NCBI RefSeq assembly: GCF_004795895.1
Contig: NZ_CP039250.1
Span: forward strand, 4,317,501-4,381,500
From: Sphingopyxis sp. PAMC25046
GTDB lineage: Bacteria; Pseudomonadota; Alphaproteobacteria; Sphingomonadales; Sphingomonadaceae
Direction of reading: 5' to 3'
DNA: 64,000 nt
Each line of letters begins with the position of its first letter. Positions within the stretch are counted from its first letter, which is position 1. A model generated the notes under the pieces. That model saw only the letters and a list, made by a program, of their open reading frames with translations. It made no database searches and was not told the origin of the DNA. Both the position numbers and the translations under genes were made by a program. Shown in pieces: positions 24,569 to 33,845 of this stretch.

Positions 24569-25280
24569 TCGGTCGGCCGACCGGCCGCACATCCAGGTCG
24601 GCGATGAAGCCTGGCCGGTACGCGTCGTCTGCCATGCGCAATCGCGCCGCTACCGCCTCGTCTTCGACGGCGCGCGCGGCGAGCTGCGGCTGACCGTGCC
24701 GCGCCGCGCCAGCGAGCGGGCGGCACTCAAATGGGCGAGCGAGCAGCAGGCATGGCTCACCGAACAGCTCGGCAAGGCGGCGGTGCCGATCGTCGTCGGG
24801 CCGGGCGCTGCGCTGCCCTTTCGCGGCATCGAGCGCCATGTCGACTGGGCGCCGGCCGCGCCGCGCGCGATCCGCCTCGATGGTGACCGGCTGCACGTCG
24901 GCGGTCCGCTCGAGACACTCGGGCGGCGCATCGAACGCTGGCTCAAGGTACAGGCGCTCGACCTGATGGAGCGCGAGAGCCGCGAGATCGCTGCTGCGGC
25001 AGGGCTCGCGGTGGGCCGCGTTGGGGTCGGCGATCCACGCAGCCGCTGGGGCAGCTGCACCCATGACGGCGACCTTCGCTACAGCTGGCGGCTGGTGATG
25101 GCGCCCGACCATGTCCGGCGCGCGACCGTCGCGCACGAGGTCGCGCATCTTCGCCATATGGACCATGGAGCGGCGTTCCACGCGCTCGTCGACGAACTGC
25201 ACGACGGCGACGTCGCGGCGGCGCGCGGCTGGCTGCGCCGCGAAGGTCGCGGGCTCCACCGTTATCGCTTCACGGCCTGA
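24549..25280 (+). CDS. YgjP/WLM-like zinc metallopeptidase-domain protein
   Basis: About 243 residues from a TTG start at 24549; no ATG lies near the N-terminus of the conserved region, so a non-ATG start inside ycgN is likely. The protein has the DUF45/YgjP layout: a basic N-terminal part, GDPRSRWGSCTHDGDLRYSWRLVMAP, then HEVAH (residues 196-200) with a third histidine at about 206 (MDHGAAFH). These are zinc ligands of a gluzincin-like site. Proteolysis has not been shown generally for this family. Converges on the PBP1A gene, two bases away. Confidence 0.8.
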   Translation: MSNASFDRSADRPHIQVGDEAWPVRVVCHAQSRRYRLVFDGARGELRLTVPRRASERAALKWASEQQAWLTEQLGKAAVPIVVGPGAALPFRGIERHVDWAPAAPRAIRLDGDRLHVGGPLETLGRRIERWLKVQALDLMERESREIAAAAGLAVGRVGVGDPRSRWGSCTHDGDLRYSWRLVMAPDHVRRATVAHEVAHLRHMDHGAAFHALVDELHDGDVAAARGWLRREGRGLHRYRFTA

Positions 25281-25282
25281 GC

Positions 25283-27499
25283 TTAGTCGGAAGGCTCCGA
25301 CGGCGGGCGCTGTTGCGTCGGCCGCGCCGCCGTCGGCGGCGGCACGGTCTTCGGCACCGTGATCAATCTGGGCTGGCCGCCGTTTTTCGGCGCCGCGCCA
25401 TTCGGGGGCGCTGCACTGTTGTCCGCGGGCGGGCGCCGCCCCGTCTGTTCCTCGATCCATTGCTGGTCTAGTACCGGTCCTTCGTCGACCGGCGGCGGCA
25501 TCGGCCCCGTCATTTCGGGCGGCCGGCTGTCATAGGGCAGCTCGATCGGCATGCCATTCTCGTCGACGAACCCGTCTTCGCCGGGCTCGCCCATATAGGC
25601 TTCGCCTTCGTCCTCGAGCTGCCATTCGGGTAGCACGACTTCGGTGTCGAACTGCTCGACCGGGCGCCGCGCGACCGCGACGCGCATATAGTCGGCGAAG
25701 GCGCGGGCGGGCGCGCGCCCGCCCTGCAGCCCGCCGACGGGCTTGGCATCGTCGCGACCCATCCACACGCCGGTGGTGATCCCGCTCGAAAAGCCTAGGA
25801 ACCATCCGTCCTTGTTGCTCGACGTCGTGCCGGTCTTGCCCGCGACGGGACGCCCGATCTGCGCCGCCCGGCCGGTGCCGGTGTTGACTGCGGTCTGCAA
25901 AAGATCGGTAATCCCGGCCGCGACCCAATGATCGACGAGTGTATTCCCGCGCTCGGCAGGGCGCTGGTAAAGAAGTTCGCCGCCCGCCGTCGTCACTTTG
26001 GTGATGCCATAGGGCTGCACCGACACGCCGCCGCGCGAGACGGCGGCAAAGGCGGCGGTCATGTCGATCACGCGGACCTCGGCGCTGCCGAGCACCATCG
26101 AGGGGTGGGTGTTGACGGGCGTGGTGATGCCGAAGCGTCGCGCCATGTTCGCGACCGCCGAAAATCCGACTTCGTCGCCGAGCTTCGCCGCGACGGTGTT
26201 GACCGAGTAAGCGAAGGCGCTGCGCAGGTCCATGGTGCCCGCGAAACGGCCCGACGAGTTGCGTGGGCTCCAGCCGTTGATCGTGACAGGCTCGTCGACG
26301 ACCGGATCATTGACCTTATACCCCGCCTCGAGCGCCGCCATATAGACGAACAATTTCCACGCCGACCCCGGCTGGCGCAGCGCCTGCGTCGCGCGGTTGT
26401 AGTTCGACGCGACATAATCGCGGCCGCCGACCATCGCGCGCACCGCGCCGTCGCGGTCGAGCGAGACCAGCGCGCCCTGCACCCCGGCGGGCGTGTCGGC
26501 CTGGATCGCCGCGGTCGCCGCGCGCTGCATGCCGAGGTCGATCGTCGTATAGACGTCGAGTGCTTCGCTGCCTTCGTCGATCAGCATGTCGAGCTGCGGC
26601 AGCGCCCAGTCGGTAAAATAGCGGGCGCTATTCTGTCCAGTTTCCTTCGCGAGCTGAACGTTGGCGGGCTCGGCGGCGTCGGCCTGCGCCTGGGTGATGA
26701 CCCCCGCGTCGACCATGACGTCGAGCACGACACCGGCGCGCCCGAGCGCCGCTTGCGCATCGGCGGTCGGCGAATAGCGCGACGGCGCCTTGACGAGCCC
26801 CGCGACGACGGCGGCCTCCGACAGCGACATTTCGGTCGCGCTATGACCGAAGAAGCTGTTCGAAGCGGCATCGATGCCATAGCTGCCGCCGCCGAAATAG
26901 ACCTTGTTGAGATAGAGTTCGAGAATCTCGTCCTTCGAGAATTTCCATTCGAGCGCGAGCGACAGGACCATCTCGCGCATCTTGCGCGCCCAAGTATAGC
27001 TGTTCGACAGGAAGATGTTGCGCGCGAGCTGCTGCGTGATCGTCGATGCGCCCTGCATCCGCCGGCCTGTGCCGTAATTTTGCGCCGCGAACACCGCCGC
27101 GCGCGCCATTCCCACGGGATCGACGCCGGGATGATAACGAAAGCGCCGATCCTCGACCGCGACCATCGCATCCTGCATCACCTGCGGCGTTTCCCTGAGG
27201 GTCAGCCAGCGGCCGTAATTGGGCCCGAGCGACAGAAAGACCGTGCCATCAGCGGCGCGGACGCGGATCGTCTGCCCCGCCGGCGATTTCTTGAGTTCCT
27301 CGAAGCTCGGCATCCGCTGCACCGCGATGCCGACCGCGACGCCGAGCGCGACGAGGCCGACGACCGCGAGGCCGAGGCCCCAGCGAAGGGCGCGGCGCAA
27401 CCACACGCGCCAGCGCGGCGGACCACCACGGGACGTGCCGCTGCGCTTGCTGGACGATGACGATTTATTCGACGAAGCTTGCTGTCTTTCGCGGCGCAA
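25283..27499 (-). CDS. mrcA: Penicillin-binding protein 1A (bifunctional transglycosylase/transpeptidase)
   Basis: A 738-residue class A PBP that polymerises and cross-links peptidoglycan. A Ser/Lys-rich cytosolic tail and one membrane anchor (about residues 40-60) precede the GT51 domain, which has the catalytic Glu in VAVEDRRFRYHPGVD and then QGASTITQQLARN. The transpeptidase domain has SAWK, SVN and KTGT motifs. The C-terminal 100 residues are acidic then Pro-rich. The start is TTG at 27499 with GGAAGGA upstream; no ATG fits. msrB lies 53 bases upstream on the same strand. Family is certain, mrcA subgroup likely. Confidence 0.93.
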   Translation of the reverse strand: MRRERQQASSNKSSSSSKRSGTSRGGPPRWRVWLRRALRWGLGLAVVGLVALGVAVGIAVQRMPSFEELKKSPAGQTIRVRAADGTVFLSLGPNYGRWLTLRETPQVMQDAMVAVEDRRFRYHPGVDPVGMARAAVFAAQNYGTGRRMQGASTITQQLARNIFLSNSYTWARKMREMVLSLALEWKFSKDEILELYLNKVYFGGGSYGIDAASNSFFGHSATEMSLSEAAVVAGLVKAPSRYSPTADAQAALGRAGVVLDVMVDAGVITQAQADAAEPANVQLAKETGQNSARYFTDWALPQLDMLIDEGSEALDVYTTIDLGMQRAATAAIQADTPAGVQGALVSLDRDGAVRAMVGGRDYVASNYNRATQALRQPGSAWKLFVYMAALEAGYKVNDPVVDEPVTINGWSPRNSSGRFAGTMDLRSAFAYSVNTVAAKLGDEVGFSAVANMARRFGITTPVNTHPSMVLGSAEVRVIDMTAAFAAVSRGGVSVQPYGITKVTTAGGELLYQRPAERGNTLVDHWVAAGITDLLQTAVNTGTGRAAQIGRPVAGKTGTTSSNKDGWFLGFSSGITTGVWMGRDDAKPVGGLQGGRAPARAFADYMRVAVARRPVEQFDTEVVLPEWQLEDEGEAYMGEPGEDGFVDENGMPIELPYDSRPPEMTGPMPPPVDEGPVLDQQWIEEQTGRRPPADNSAAPPNGAAPKNGGQPRLITVPKTVPPPTAARPTQQRPPSEPSD

Positions 27500-27552
27500 A
27501 GCCCGTATTCCTTCCCTCGCGTCGCCCCTGATGCGTCAGTAGCGAGGGCGTA

Positions 27553-27960
27553 TCAGCCTTCGCCGGTTGACGCCTCATCCTGCCCGCGGTCCGCGAAGTC
27601 AAGCGCCGCGCTGTTGATGCAATAGCGCAGACCCTCCGGTCCGGGGCCGTCGGGGAAGACATGGCCGAGGTGGCCTTCGCATTTCGCGCAGCGCACTTCG
27701 GTGCGGACCATGCCGTGGCTGGCGTCGCGATGTTCGCTCACCGCGGAACCCTCGGCGGGCGCGGTATAGCTCGGCCAGCCCGACCCGCTGTCATATTTGG
27801 TCCGGCTATCGAAGAGCGGCGCGCCGCACCCGGCGCAATGATAGACACCGTCGCCCTTGTGGTCGGTATATTTGCCGGTGAACGCGCGTTCGGTGCCGCT
27901 TTCGCGCAGCACATGATGCGCCATGGGGTCGAGCGTCTTTTCGGTTTTCGGGTCGGTCAT
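27553..27960 (-). CDS. msrB: Peptide-methionine (R)-S-oxide reductase
   Basis: Reduces methionine-R-sulfoxide in proteins using thioredoxin. The protein is 135 residues. Structural zinc ligands are Cys42, Cys45, Cys91 and Cys94; the catalytic Cys114 lies in RYCINSAAL; and the substrate motif SGSGWPSY is present. ATG 27960 is chosen because AAGGA lies eight bases upstream. No signal peptide, so cytosolic. It may be transcribed with the downstream PBP1A gene. Confidence 0.96.
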   Translation of the reverse strand: MTDPKTEKTLDPMAHHVLRESGTERAFTGKYTDHKGDGVYHCAGCGAPLFDSRTKYDSGSGWPSYTAPAEGSAVSEHRDASHGMVRTEVRCAKCEGHLGHVFPDGPGPEGLRYCINSAALDFADRGQDEASTGEG

Positions 27961-28048
27961 GGAGAAGATCCTTTGGATGGGCTGTGTCCGGCCATCGATG
28001 TTATCCATAATATCGGTGACGCGCCGCGCGACCGCAAGGGGTGAGCGG

Positions 28049-29152
28049 TCAGCGCGAGTCGATGCGCGTCGCGTGCGAGACCATTCGCGCCAGCGAAGGA
28101 AAAAGTGACGCCGCGCGCGTCATGCCTCCCGCCGTGCGCGGGTTTTCGCCGAGCCGCCAGACGAGGTTTGCGAGCGCGAACGGGCGCGTCATCGCCGCAG
28201 CGAGGCTTCGCTGGAATACCGGCGCGGCATCGCCGCCGCCGTGACGCCACGCCGCCACCGCGGCATCGGCGCTGGCGAGGGCGAGCCCCATTCCTTCGCC
28301 CGCGAGGCTGGGAATCACCCCCGCCTGATCGCCGAGGCGAAACAGGCCGGGCGCGCTCTCGGCGGTTCGCCAGCCATAGGGTACATGGCCGATCGCGTCG
28401 ACGGCCCGCGACCAGTCGGCGTGCGCCAGCCGCTCTCCTAGGCGCGGAAGCGCGTTGCCCAGCGAGAGGAGCAGGGCGGCCGGATCGCTGTTCGCTTCGT
28501 CGAGCCGCGATTTATGCACCGCCAGGCACAGATTGCCGCTGCCGTCCTCCTGCCGCACCAGCCCGGCATAGCCGCGATCGAACAGGTGCAGCTCGACCGC
28601 ATTGCCGACCAGCCGGGCGAGCGCGGGATGCGCGGGCAAGCGCAGCCGCAGCCCGATGACGGGATCGCCGCGCTGCCATCCAGCGGGCTCGCGCGGGAAA
28701 CCGCGAAAACCGTGCTTGCCGGTCGCGAGGAAGATCGAGCGCGCCGCCAGCGTCGCGCCGTCCCGCGTTTGCACCGCGCCCTCGTCGATCGCGGTCGCGT
28801 GAACGCCGCGTTCGAGGTCCGCGCCTGCGGCGACCGCAGCCGCTTGCAATAGGCTGTCGAGCCGACGGCGCGACACCCCCATGGCTTCGCCGGGCAGCAT
28901 GGTTTCGCTTCGCCGCTCGCCCGCGAACAGGCGCACAAAACGGACCGATTGCCCACCGAGCGACGCCCGGTCGATCCCGAGCATCTCGAGCCGCGCCAAT
29001 GTCTGCCAGCTCAGAAAACCGCCGCACAGCGCATCGCCCGTTTCGCGCGCACGGTCGAGCAGCAGGATATTGTCGCCACCGCGCGCCAGTCCGATCGCCG
29101 CCGCCGACCCTGCAGGCCCGGCGCCGACGATGATCGCATCGGGCGCGGTCAC
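28049..29152 (-). CDS. FAD-dependent oxidoreductase (geranylgeranyl-reductase/hydroxylase-like)
   Basis: A 367-residue flavoprotein of the GG-reductase / aromatic hydroxylase superfamily. The Rossmann motif GAGPAG is at residues 10-15. A CGGFLSW segment near residue 43 and the C-terminal [27 protein letters not shown]-binding motif complete the pattern. The start is GTG 29152, which overlaps the methyltransferase stop by four bases (GTGA). As the third gene of a type III polyketide synthase operon it probably oxidises or reduces the PKS product; the exact reaction cannot be deduced. Confidence 0.85.
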   Translation of the reverse strand: MTAPDAIIVGAGPAGSAAAIGLARGGDNILLLDRARETGDALCGGFLSWQTLARLEMLGIDRASLGGQSVRFVRLFAGERRSETMLPGEAMGVSRRRLDSLLQAAAVAAGADLERGVHATAIDEGAVQTRDGATLAARSIFLATGKHGFRGFPREPAGWQRGDPVIGLRLRLPAHPALARLVGNAVELHLFDRGYAGLVRQEDGSGNLCLAVHKSRLDEANSDPAALLLSLGNALPRLGERLAHADWSRAVDAIGHVPYGWRTAESAPGLFRLGDQAGVIPSLAGEGMGLALASADAAVAAWRHGGGDAAPVFQRSLAAAMTRPFALANLVWRLGENPRTAGGMTRAASLFPSLARMVSHATRIDSR

Positions 29153-29862
29153 CGGATGCGCTCGACACAGAGGCGATACGGAAAGCTGCGGAAGATGCGG
29201 CATTCGCCCGCCGCATCGGGCAACGCCTCCGCGAGCATTGCCAACCATTCGGCGCGGCGAAAGCTGCGCCCGACCGACAATTGTCCGTCGCGCCGCACGA
29301 TCGGATCGACCAACGCCAGCGCGGCGAGCAGAGGATAGCCGGCAAAGGGCAGCCGCTGGCGATGCAGGTCGTTGACCAGCCAGCCGCGCGCCGCCTCGGC
29401 TTCCATGAAGCGCAGGAATTCGGTGCGCTGCCCCGGCGTCATATGGTGGCTGACAAGGCTCGACAGGATGATGTCCCACCCCCGCCCCGCCAGATCGCGA
29501 TAGTCGCCGGTGACAAGCCGCGCGCGGCCACCAAGTCGCACGCTGGCAACGGCCTCGCTCTTCGGGTTGAGGTCGACGCCGGCGAGATCGAGCGCGACGC
29601 CACGGCGTTCGCCCCAGCGCGCGATCCGCGCGAGCATGTCGCCCGCGCCGAAGCCAACGTCGAGAATACGCCAAGGGCGGTCGCCAATACCACGCGCCTC
29701 GACCCGGTCGAGAAACCCCAGTGTCGGCCGCGGCGCGAGCGTCAGCGCGTTGATCCGTGACAGGTCGGCAAGCACTTTTGCATAGTGATCAGGCGGCAGT
29801 TCGGCGGCGTCCATTTCCTCCTCGCGCGCGATCGGCACCCGGAGGCTGGCGAAGGGGTTCAT
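29149..29862 (-). CDS. SAM-dependent methyltransferase of the type III PKS operon
   Basis: A 237-residue class I methyltransferase. Motif I ILDVGFGAGDML spans residues 66-77, a DLAGVDLNP acidic segment binds the SAM ribose, and DIILSSLVSHHM is the motif IV region. It overlaps both neighbours: ATGA with the PKS stop upstream and GTGA with the FAD enzyme downstream. It probably methylates the polyketide product, on oxygen or carbon. The substrate is inferred only from operon position. Confidence 0.86.
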   Translation of the reverse strand: MNPFASLRVPIAREEEMDAAELPPDHYAKVLADLSRINALTLAPRPTLGFLDRVEARGIGDRPWRILDVGFGAGDMLARIARWGERRGVALDLAGVDLNPKSEAVASVRLGGRARLVTGDYRDLAGRGWDIILSSLVSHHMTPGQRTEFLRFMEAEAARGWLVNDLHRQRLPFAGYPLLAALALVDPIVRRDGQLSVGRSFRRAEWLAMLAEALPDAAGECRIFRSFPYRLCVERIR

Positions 29863-30926
29863 GCGCGGAACCGGATCGCCTCGGCGGCGAGACCGGGGCC
29901 GAAGGCGATCGCAATGCCCTCACCGCTCGCCCCGCGCGCCATCATGTCGGCGAGTACGAAAAGGATCGTCGCCGACGACATATTGCCGAACCGCGCGAGC
30001 ACCGCGCGGCTGTCGGTGAGTGCTTCCGCCGGAACGGCGATCGCATGTTCGACCGCGTCGAGCACCGAGCGGCCGCCGGCGTGGACCGCGAGTAGCGGCG
30101 GCGCGCCGTCGTCGCCGAACAATTCGCTCTGGACCTGCGGGTCGGCCAAGGTTTCGCGCAGTCGCCCCGGCACCTCGCCCGACAGCGTCATTTCGAATCC
30201 CCGGTCGCCGATGTCCCAGCGGATCAGCTCTTCGCTGTCGTCGAGCGCGAGGCTGCGGCCTTCGCCGAGTTCGATACCACCCGCCGCCGCCGAGACGATT
30301 CCCGCTGCGGCGCCGTCGCTGAATTGGAGCATCGCGAGCAGCGGCTCGGGCGCGTCGGCGAGGCTGAGGTGAAGTGTCGACAATTCGACGCTCACGACCA
30401 GAACGACCGCGCCCGGCTCCGACCGCACGATATGCCGCGCCATGCGCAGCGCAGTGATCCCGGCGTAACAGCCCATGAAACCGATCAGCACGCGCTCGAC
30501 CGCGGCGCTCAGCCCCAGCCGTCGCGCAAGGATCTGGTCGATGCCGGGCGCGACGAAACCGGTGCAACTCGCGACGACCAGATGCGTGACGCGCGCCGGA
30601 TCGAGCGCGTCGCCCAATCCCGCGATCGCCTGCATCGCGAGGGCCGGCGCATGCTCCGCATAGGCGGCCATGCGAACCGATGTCGGCGGCAATCCGGGAA
30701 CGTCGTAGAAGCCGCCCGCCGCGACGGGCGACCCGCCAGCGGGCGTGGGCGGTAGCACCGACCAGCGATGATCGATCCCCGATCGCGCCGCCATCCGCGT
30801 AAAAAGCGCGCGCACGCGCTCGTCGCTGAGCCGCGGCGCCGCCCAGTCGATAAAGGCCTGATGGATATCATGCCCCGGAACCGCGGTGGCGAGGGCGTTC
30901 AGCCGAGGGGGCGGAGAGATGATCAT
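29859..30926 (-). CDS. Type III polyketide synthase
   Basis: A 355-residue member of the chalcone/stilbene synthase family, which condenses malonyl-CoA onto an acyl-CoA starter and cyclises the chain. The catalytic triad is complete: Cys153 in GFMGCYAG, His282 in LAVHAGG and Asn315 in RFGNMSSA. Bacterial relatives make alkylresorcinols, alkylpyrones or tetrahydroxynaphthalene; the product here is unknown. First gene of a three-gene operon with four-base overlaps at both junctions. It is divergent from an exported DUF4402 gene. No strong ribosome-binding site before ATG 30926. Confidence 0.93.
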   Translation of the reverse strand: MIISPPPRLNALATAVPGHDIHQAFIDWAAPRLSDERVRALFTRMAARSGIDHRWSVLPPTPAGGSPVAAGGFYDVPGLPPTSVRMAAYAEHAPALAMQAIAGLGDALDPARVTHLVVASCTGFVAPGIDQILARRLGLSAAVERVLIGFMGCYAGITALRMARHIVRSEPGAVVLVVSVELSTLHLSLADAPEPLLAMLQFSDGAAAGIVSAAAGGIELGEGRSLALDDSEELIRWDIGDRGFEMTLSGEVPGRLRETLADPQVQSELFGDDGAPPLLAVHAGGRSVLDAVEHAIAVPAEALTDSRAVLARFGNMSSATILFVLADMMARGASGEGIAIAFGPGLAAEAIRFRA

Positions 30927-31015
30927 TGCGCAGGTGTGGCCGAAAAGCGGAGGACAGACCAGCGATTAGCGCCCGGCCCACTTTACTGCGGATTAACCAT
31001 GGCCGGGCTATTTGA

Positions 31016-31534
31016 ATGGGCGTGAAACACTGTCTTTTCCTCGGCCTCGCCTTGACCCTTGGCGGCGCGCCCGTCGCGGCAGCGCCGTGCATGCTCTGCG
31101 CGCAGGACAAGTCGGGTGCCGCCGCAACTCGCGCGACCGAAACGCCGCTGCACGTCGAGGTCGAAACCCGACTCGATATGGGCCGCGTCGCCGTCGGCGC
31201 GATGGGCGGCGAGGTCGAGGTCGACCCGGTGTCGGGCGCACGCCGGGTGCGCGGTGACGTCGTCGATCTGGGCGGCTTCGCGCTGACCGGCGTCGTGGCC
31301 GTGCGCGGCGCGCCGGGCGCCGAGGTGCGCGTGACCCTGCCGGCGAGCATCGACCTGGAGGGCGGCTATGGCCGCACCGCGCGCGTCACCGGTCTCGTCA
31401 CGGACCTTTCGGCGACGCCGCGTCTCGGGCCCGACGGCCGGCTGCAATTTCGTTTCGGCGGCCGGCTGAAGGTCGCGGCGCTCGACGACGGCGATTATCG
31501 CGGGCGGATTCCGGTGACGGTGGAGTATCAATAA
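31016..31534 (+). CDS. Exported DUF4402-like protein
   Basis: A 172-residue secreted protein with a signal peptide ending near VAAA (residue 23), followed by beta-rich sequence. The pattern DMGRVAVGAMGGEVEVDPVSGARRV, then VRGAPGAEVRVTLPASIDLEG and a final GDYRGRIPVTVEYQ, is that of DUF4402 domains, which often accompany pilus-like or surface proteins. No usher or chaperone gene is nearby. The ribosome-binding site before ATG 31016 is weak. Its function is unknown. Confidence 0.75.
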   Translation: MGVKHCLFLGLALTLGGAPVAAAPCMLCAQDKSGAAATRATETPLHVEVETRLDMGRVAVGAMGGEVEVDPVSGARRVRGDVVDLGGFALTGVVAVRGAPGAEVRVTLPASIDLEGGYGRTARVTGLVTDLSATPRLGPDGRLQFRFGGRLKVAALDDGDYRGRIPVTVEYQ

Positions 31535-31581
31535 GCGAAGGGCTGTTTTGGGGTGGGAAGCGGACCTCCGCTTCCTCTCCT

Positions 31582-31612
31582 TCGTCATCCCGGACTTGAT
31601 CCGGAATCCACT
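31582..31612. repeat. Short dispersed palindromic repeat unit
   Basis: The sequence TCATCCCGGACTTGATCCGG, followed by AATCCA, has a CCGGA/TCCGG stem. I recognise this word as a common intergenic repeat of alphaproteobacteria. It lies in the 145-base gap between the DUF4402 gene and the convergent PLP-homeostasis gene. Nothing else recognisable is in that gap. Confidence 0.5.
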
Positions 31613-31679
31613 GTGGCACTGACGTCATGGCCCCCGGGTGGCGATGCAGGACGGTCCGCAGCCGGCCACTGGCAGACTC

Positions 31680-32342
31680 TCAACCCCGCTCGCCGAACAG
31701 CGCCCTGCCGACGCGCACATGTGTCGCGCCCAGCATCACCGCACTCTCATAATCGCCGCTCATTCCCATCGAACGCAGCGGCAGGGCGTGGCGTTCGGCG
31801 AGTTCGTCGAGCAGCGCGAAGAAAGGCGCAGGCTCGATATCGGCGGGCGGGATCGCCATCAGGCCGTCAATCGTCAGCCCCGCGTCTTTCGCTTCGGCAA
31901 GCAGTCTTGGCAGGCCAGCGACGCCGCAGCCGCCCTTTTGCTCTTCGTCGCCGATATTGACCTGCACGAACAGTTGCGGCTGCCGGCCCGCCTTGGCGCA
32001 CGCCTTGGCGAGCGCCTGCACCAGCGACGAGCGGTCGACCGAGTGGATCGCATCGAACAGCGCCACCGCTTCTTCGGCCTTGTTCGATTGCAGCTGACCG
32101 ATCAGGTGCAACATGATGCCGGGCGTTTCGGCGCGCAGTTCGGGCCATTTGGCAGCGGCTTCCTGCACCCGGTTCTCGCCGAAATGACGCTGACCCGCCG
32201 CGATCAGCGGGCGGATCGCCTGTGCGTCGTGCGTCTTCGATACCGCGATCAGGCAGATTTCGGAGGCCTCCCGCTGCGCGCGTTTCGCCGCGTCGTCGAT
32301 ATGTCCCTGCACTTCGGCCAGCCGGTCTGCTGCTTCGCTCAT
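31680..32342 (-). CDS. YggS/PROSC-family pyridoxal 5'-phosphate homeostasis protein
   Basis: A 220-residue TIM-barrel protein that binds PLP through Lys36 (LIAVSKTH). It buffers the PLP pool and affects amino-acid balance, without a known catalytic activity. Family motifs GENRVQEAAAKWPEL, HLIGQLQSNKA, FVQVNIGDEEQKGG and GMSGDYESAVMLGATHVRVGRALFG are all present. It is divergent from the thiamine phosphate synthase-like gene, with 57 bases between the two starts. Confidence 0.94.
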   Translation of the reverse strand: MSEAADRLAEVQGHIDDAAKRAQREASEICLIAVSKTHDAQAIRPLIAAGQRHFGENRVQEAAAKWPELRAETPGIMLHLIGQLQSNKAEEAVALFDAIHSVDRSSLVQALAKACAKAGRQPQLFVQVNIGDEEQKGGCGVAGLPRLLAEAKDAGLTIDGLMAIPPADIEPAPFFALLDELAERHALPLRSMGMSGDYESAVMLGATHVRVGRALFGERG

Positions 32343-32399
32343 CGTCTCGCTTTCATCCCGCGCGTTGCGTGCGCTCGCGACGCGCCTATAGAAAGCGCG

Positions 32400-33026
32400 A
32401 TGCGCCCGCGCCACCCCCCGCCTCCCCGATTTCCTGAGCTCTGGCTGTTCAGCGACGAGCGGGCGCGGACTGGCCCTGCCGCGCTCGCCGCGCTGTTGCC
32501 GCCCGGCAGTGGTATCATATTCCGGCACGACGGGCTGGCGTCCAGGCGGCGCTGGCGCCTGTTCAGGCGGCTGATGCGCACGGCGCGGGCGCGCGGGCTC
32601 ATCGTCCTGCTTGCAGGATCGCCCGATATGGCGCGGCGCTGGGGTGCCGATGGCGTCCACCTGCGTCAGCGCGACGCCGATCGGGCGCCGCGGGCGCTCA
32701 GGCTCGGGCTTCTGGTCACGATGCCGGTCCATGATGTCGCCGAGGCGCGCCGGGCGCGGCGGTCGGGGGCCGACGCCGTCTTCATATCGCCGCTCTATCC
32801 CACCCGCTCGCATCCCAAGGGCTCAGCACTCGGCCGGGCGGCCTGGCTGCGGCTGGCGCGCCAGTCGGCGGCGGCACCGATCGCGCTCGGCGGGATGACC
32901 GAGGCGCGGGCTCGCCAGCTAAAGCTGGCGAGCGGAAGCGCGCACGGCTGGGCTGCGATCGATGCCTGGGATGAAAAGGCGGCGAAACGCCGGACGCGTC
33001 AGAAGCGGAACGCCGTTCCGACATAG
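32400..33026 (+). CDS. Thiamine phosphate synthase / TenI-like protein
   Basis: A 208-residue TIM-barrel protein. Segments GADGVHLRQRDAD, GADAVFISPLYPTRSHPKG and PIALGGM match the ThiE/TenI family: the phosphate-binding loop and the residues that hold the pyrimidine. ThiE joins the thiazole and pyrimidine of thiamine, whereas TenI is a thiazole tautomerase. Several ThiE positions look altered, so the activity is uncertain. No other thiamine gene is close. It is basic, and its 3' end overlaps the convergent exported-protein gene by 28 bases. Confidence 0.7.
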   Translation: MRPRHPPPPRFPELWLFSDERARTGPAALAALLPPGSGIIFRHDGLASRRRWRLFRRLMRTARARGLIVLLAGSPDMARRWGADGVHLRQRDADRAPRALRLGLLVTMPVHDVAEARRARRSGADAVFISPLYPTRSHPKGSALGRAAWLRLARQSAAAPIALGGMTEARARQLKLASGSAHGWAAIDAWDEKAAKRRTRQKRNAVPT

Positions 33027-33712
33027 ACCGCCTGGCTGTCGCGGCGCGAATCGGTGAGCGGTTCGACGCGGTCGTCGCTGCGGTACCGGACGCCGGCGGT
33101 GACATCGATATTCTTGGTCAGACGATAGCTGCTGACGACATCGACGGCGGACGCCTCGCCGGGAGCAGTGACGCGATCGGTTGCCCCGCTCGGGTCGCTT
33201 GGGCGGTTCACCATACGCGTGGCGAAGCGTGACTTTTTCTCTTCCTGTTCGGGCGCCTTGGCGACCGGCAGGTTGCGGAGATCGGTGCCGCGCGGCAGCG
33301 ACGGCGTGACGAATTTTTCGAAGCCGACCGACGCGCCCAGATTATATTTGACCGGGGCGATCGCGACCGGCGCGGTGCGGCCCGCCGCCAGCGCCGAAGT
33401 GCGCGCGGCGCTCGACGCATCGTCGCGAGCGCGAATCACGACGGTGATCGCGCGATTCTTGCGATCCCGGTCGGTCAGGGCTGGCGTGAAGCTGAAATTG
33501 CCGCGCTGCTCGGCCGACATCTTGTTATAGCGCGCGATCAGCCTTTCGTCGCCCGACGCCGGAGTGAACTGGCCCAGCAGCGTTTCCGAAAGCGCGGTGT
33601 CACGAATTCGGTCGGCGTTCGACATCGCGGCGAGGGCCGGCGGCAGCGCAAGCGAAGCCACCGCCAAAGCGGTGAGACCTGCTTTCCAAAAATGTCGCGA
33701 CGTCCGCGCCAT
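32999..33712 (-). CDS. Exported hypothetical protein, beta-barrel-like C-terminus
   Basis: A 237-residue protein with a signal peptide (hydrophobic residues about 10-28, ending ALAAM), not recognised as a named family. The middle is polar and Ala/Arg-rich. The last 45 residues, beginning VVSSYRLTKNIDVTAGVRYRS and ending YVGTAFRF, alternate polar and hydrophobic residues and finish in Phe, like the last strands of an outer-membrane beta-barrel. The 3' end overlaps the thiamine gene antisense by 28 bases. Membrane insertion is inference. Confidence 0.65.
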   Translation of the reverse strand: MARTSRHFWKAGLTALAVASLALPPALAAMSNADRIRDTALSETLLGQFTPASGDERLIARYNKMSAEQRGNFSFTPALTDRDRKNRAITVVIRARDDASSAARTSALAAGRTAPVAIAPVKYNLGASVGFEKFVTPSLPRGTDLRNLPVAKAPEQEEKKSRFATRMVNRPSDPSGATDRVTAPGEASAVDVVSSYRLTKNIDVTAGVRYRSDDRVEPLTDSRRDSQAVYVGTAFRF

Positions 33713-33845
33713 TGCTCTGCGACTCCAACCCCAATCGACTCGTCAAATAGGACTGCCGGCCTGATAATACCAGCGAATCCCGCCAAATCTTTGCAACGAT
33801 TCTGCTTTTTGCCAAAATTGTTGCGCGATCGTCACAGTGCGCTTT

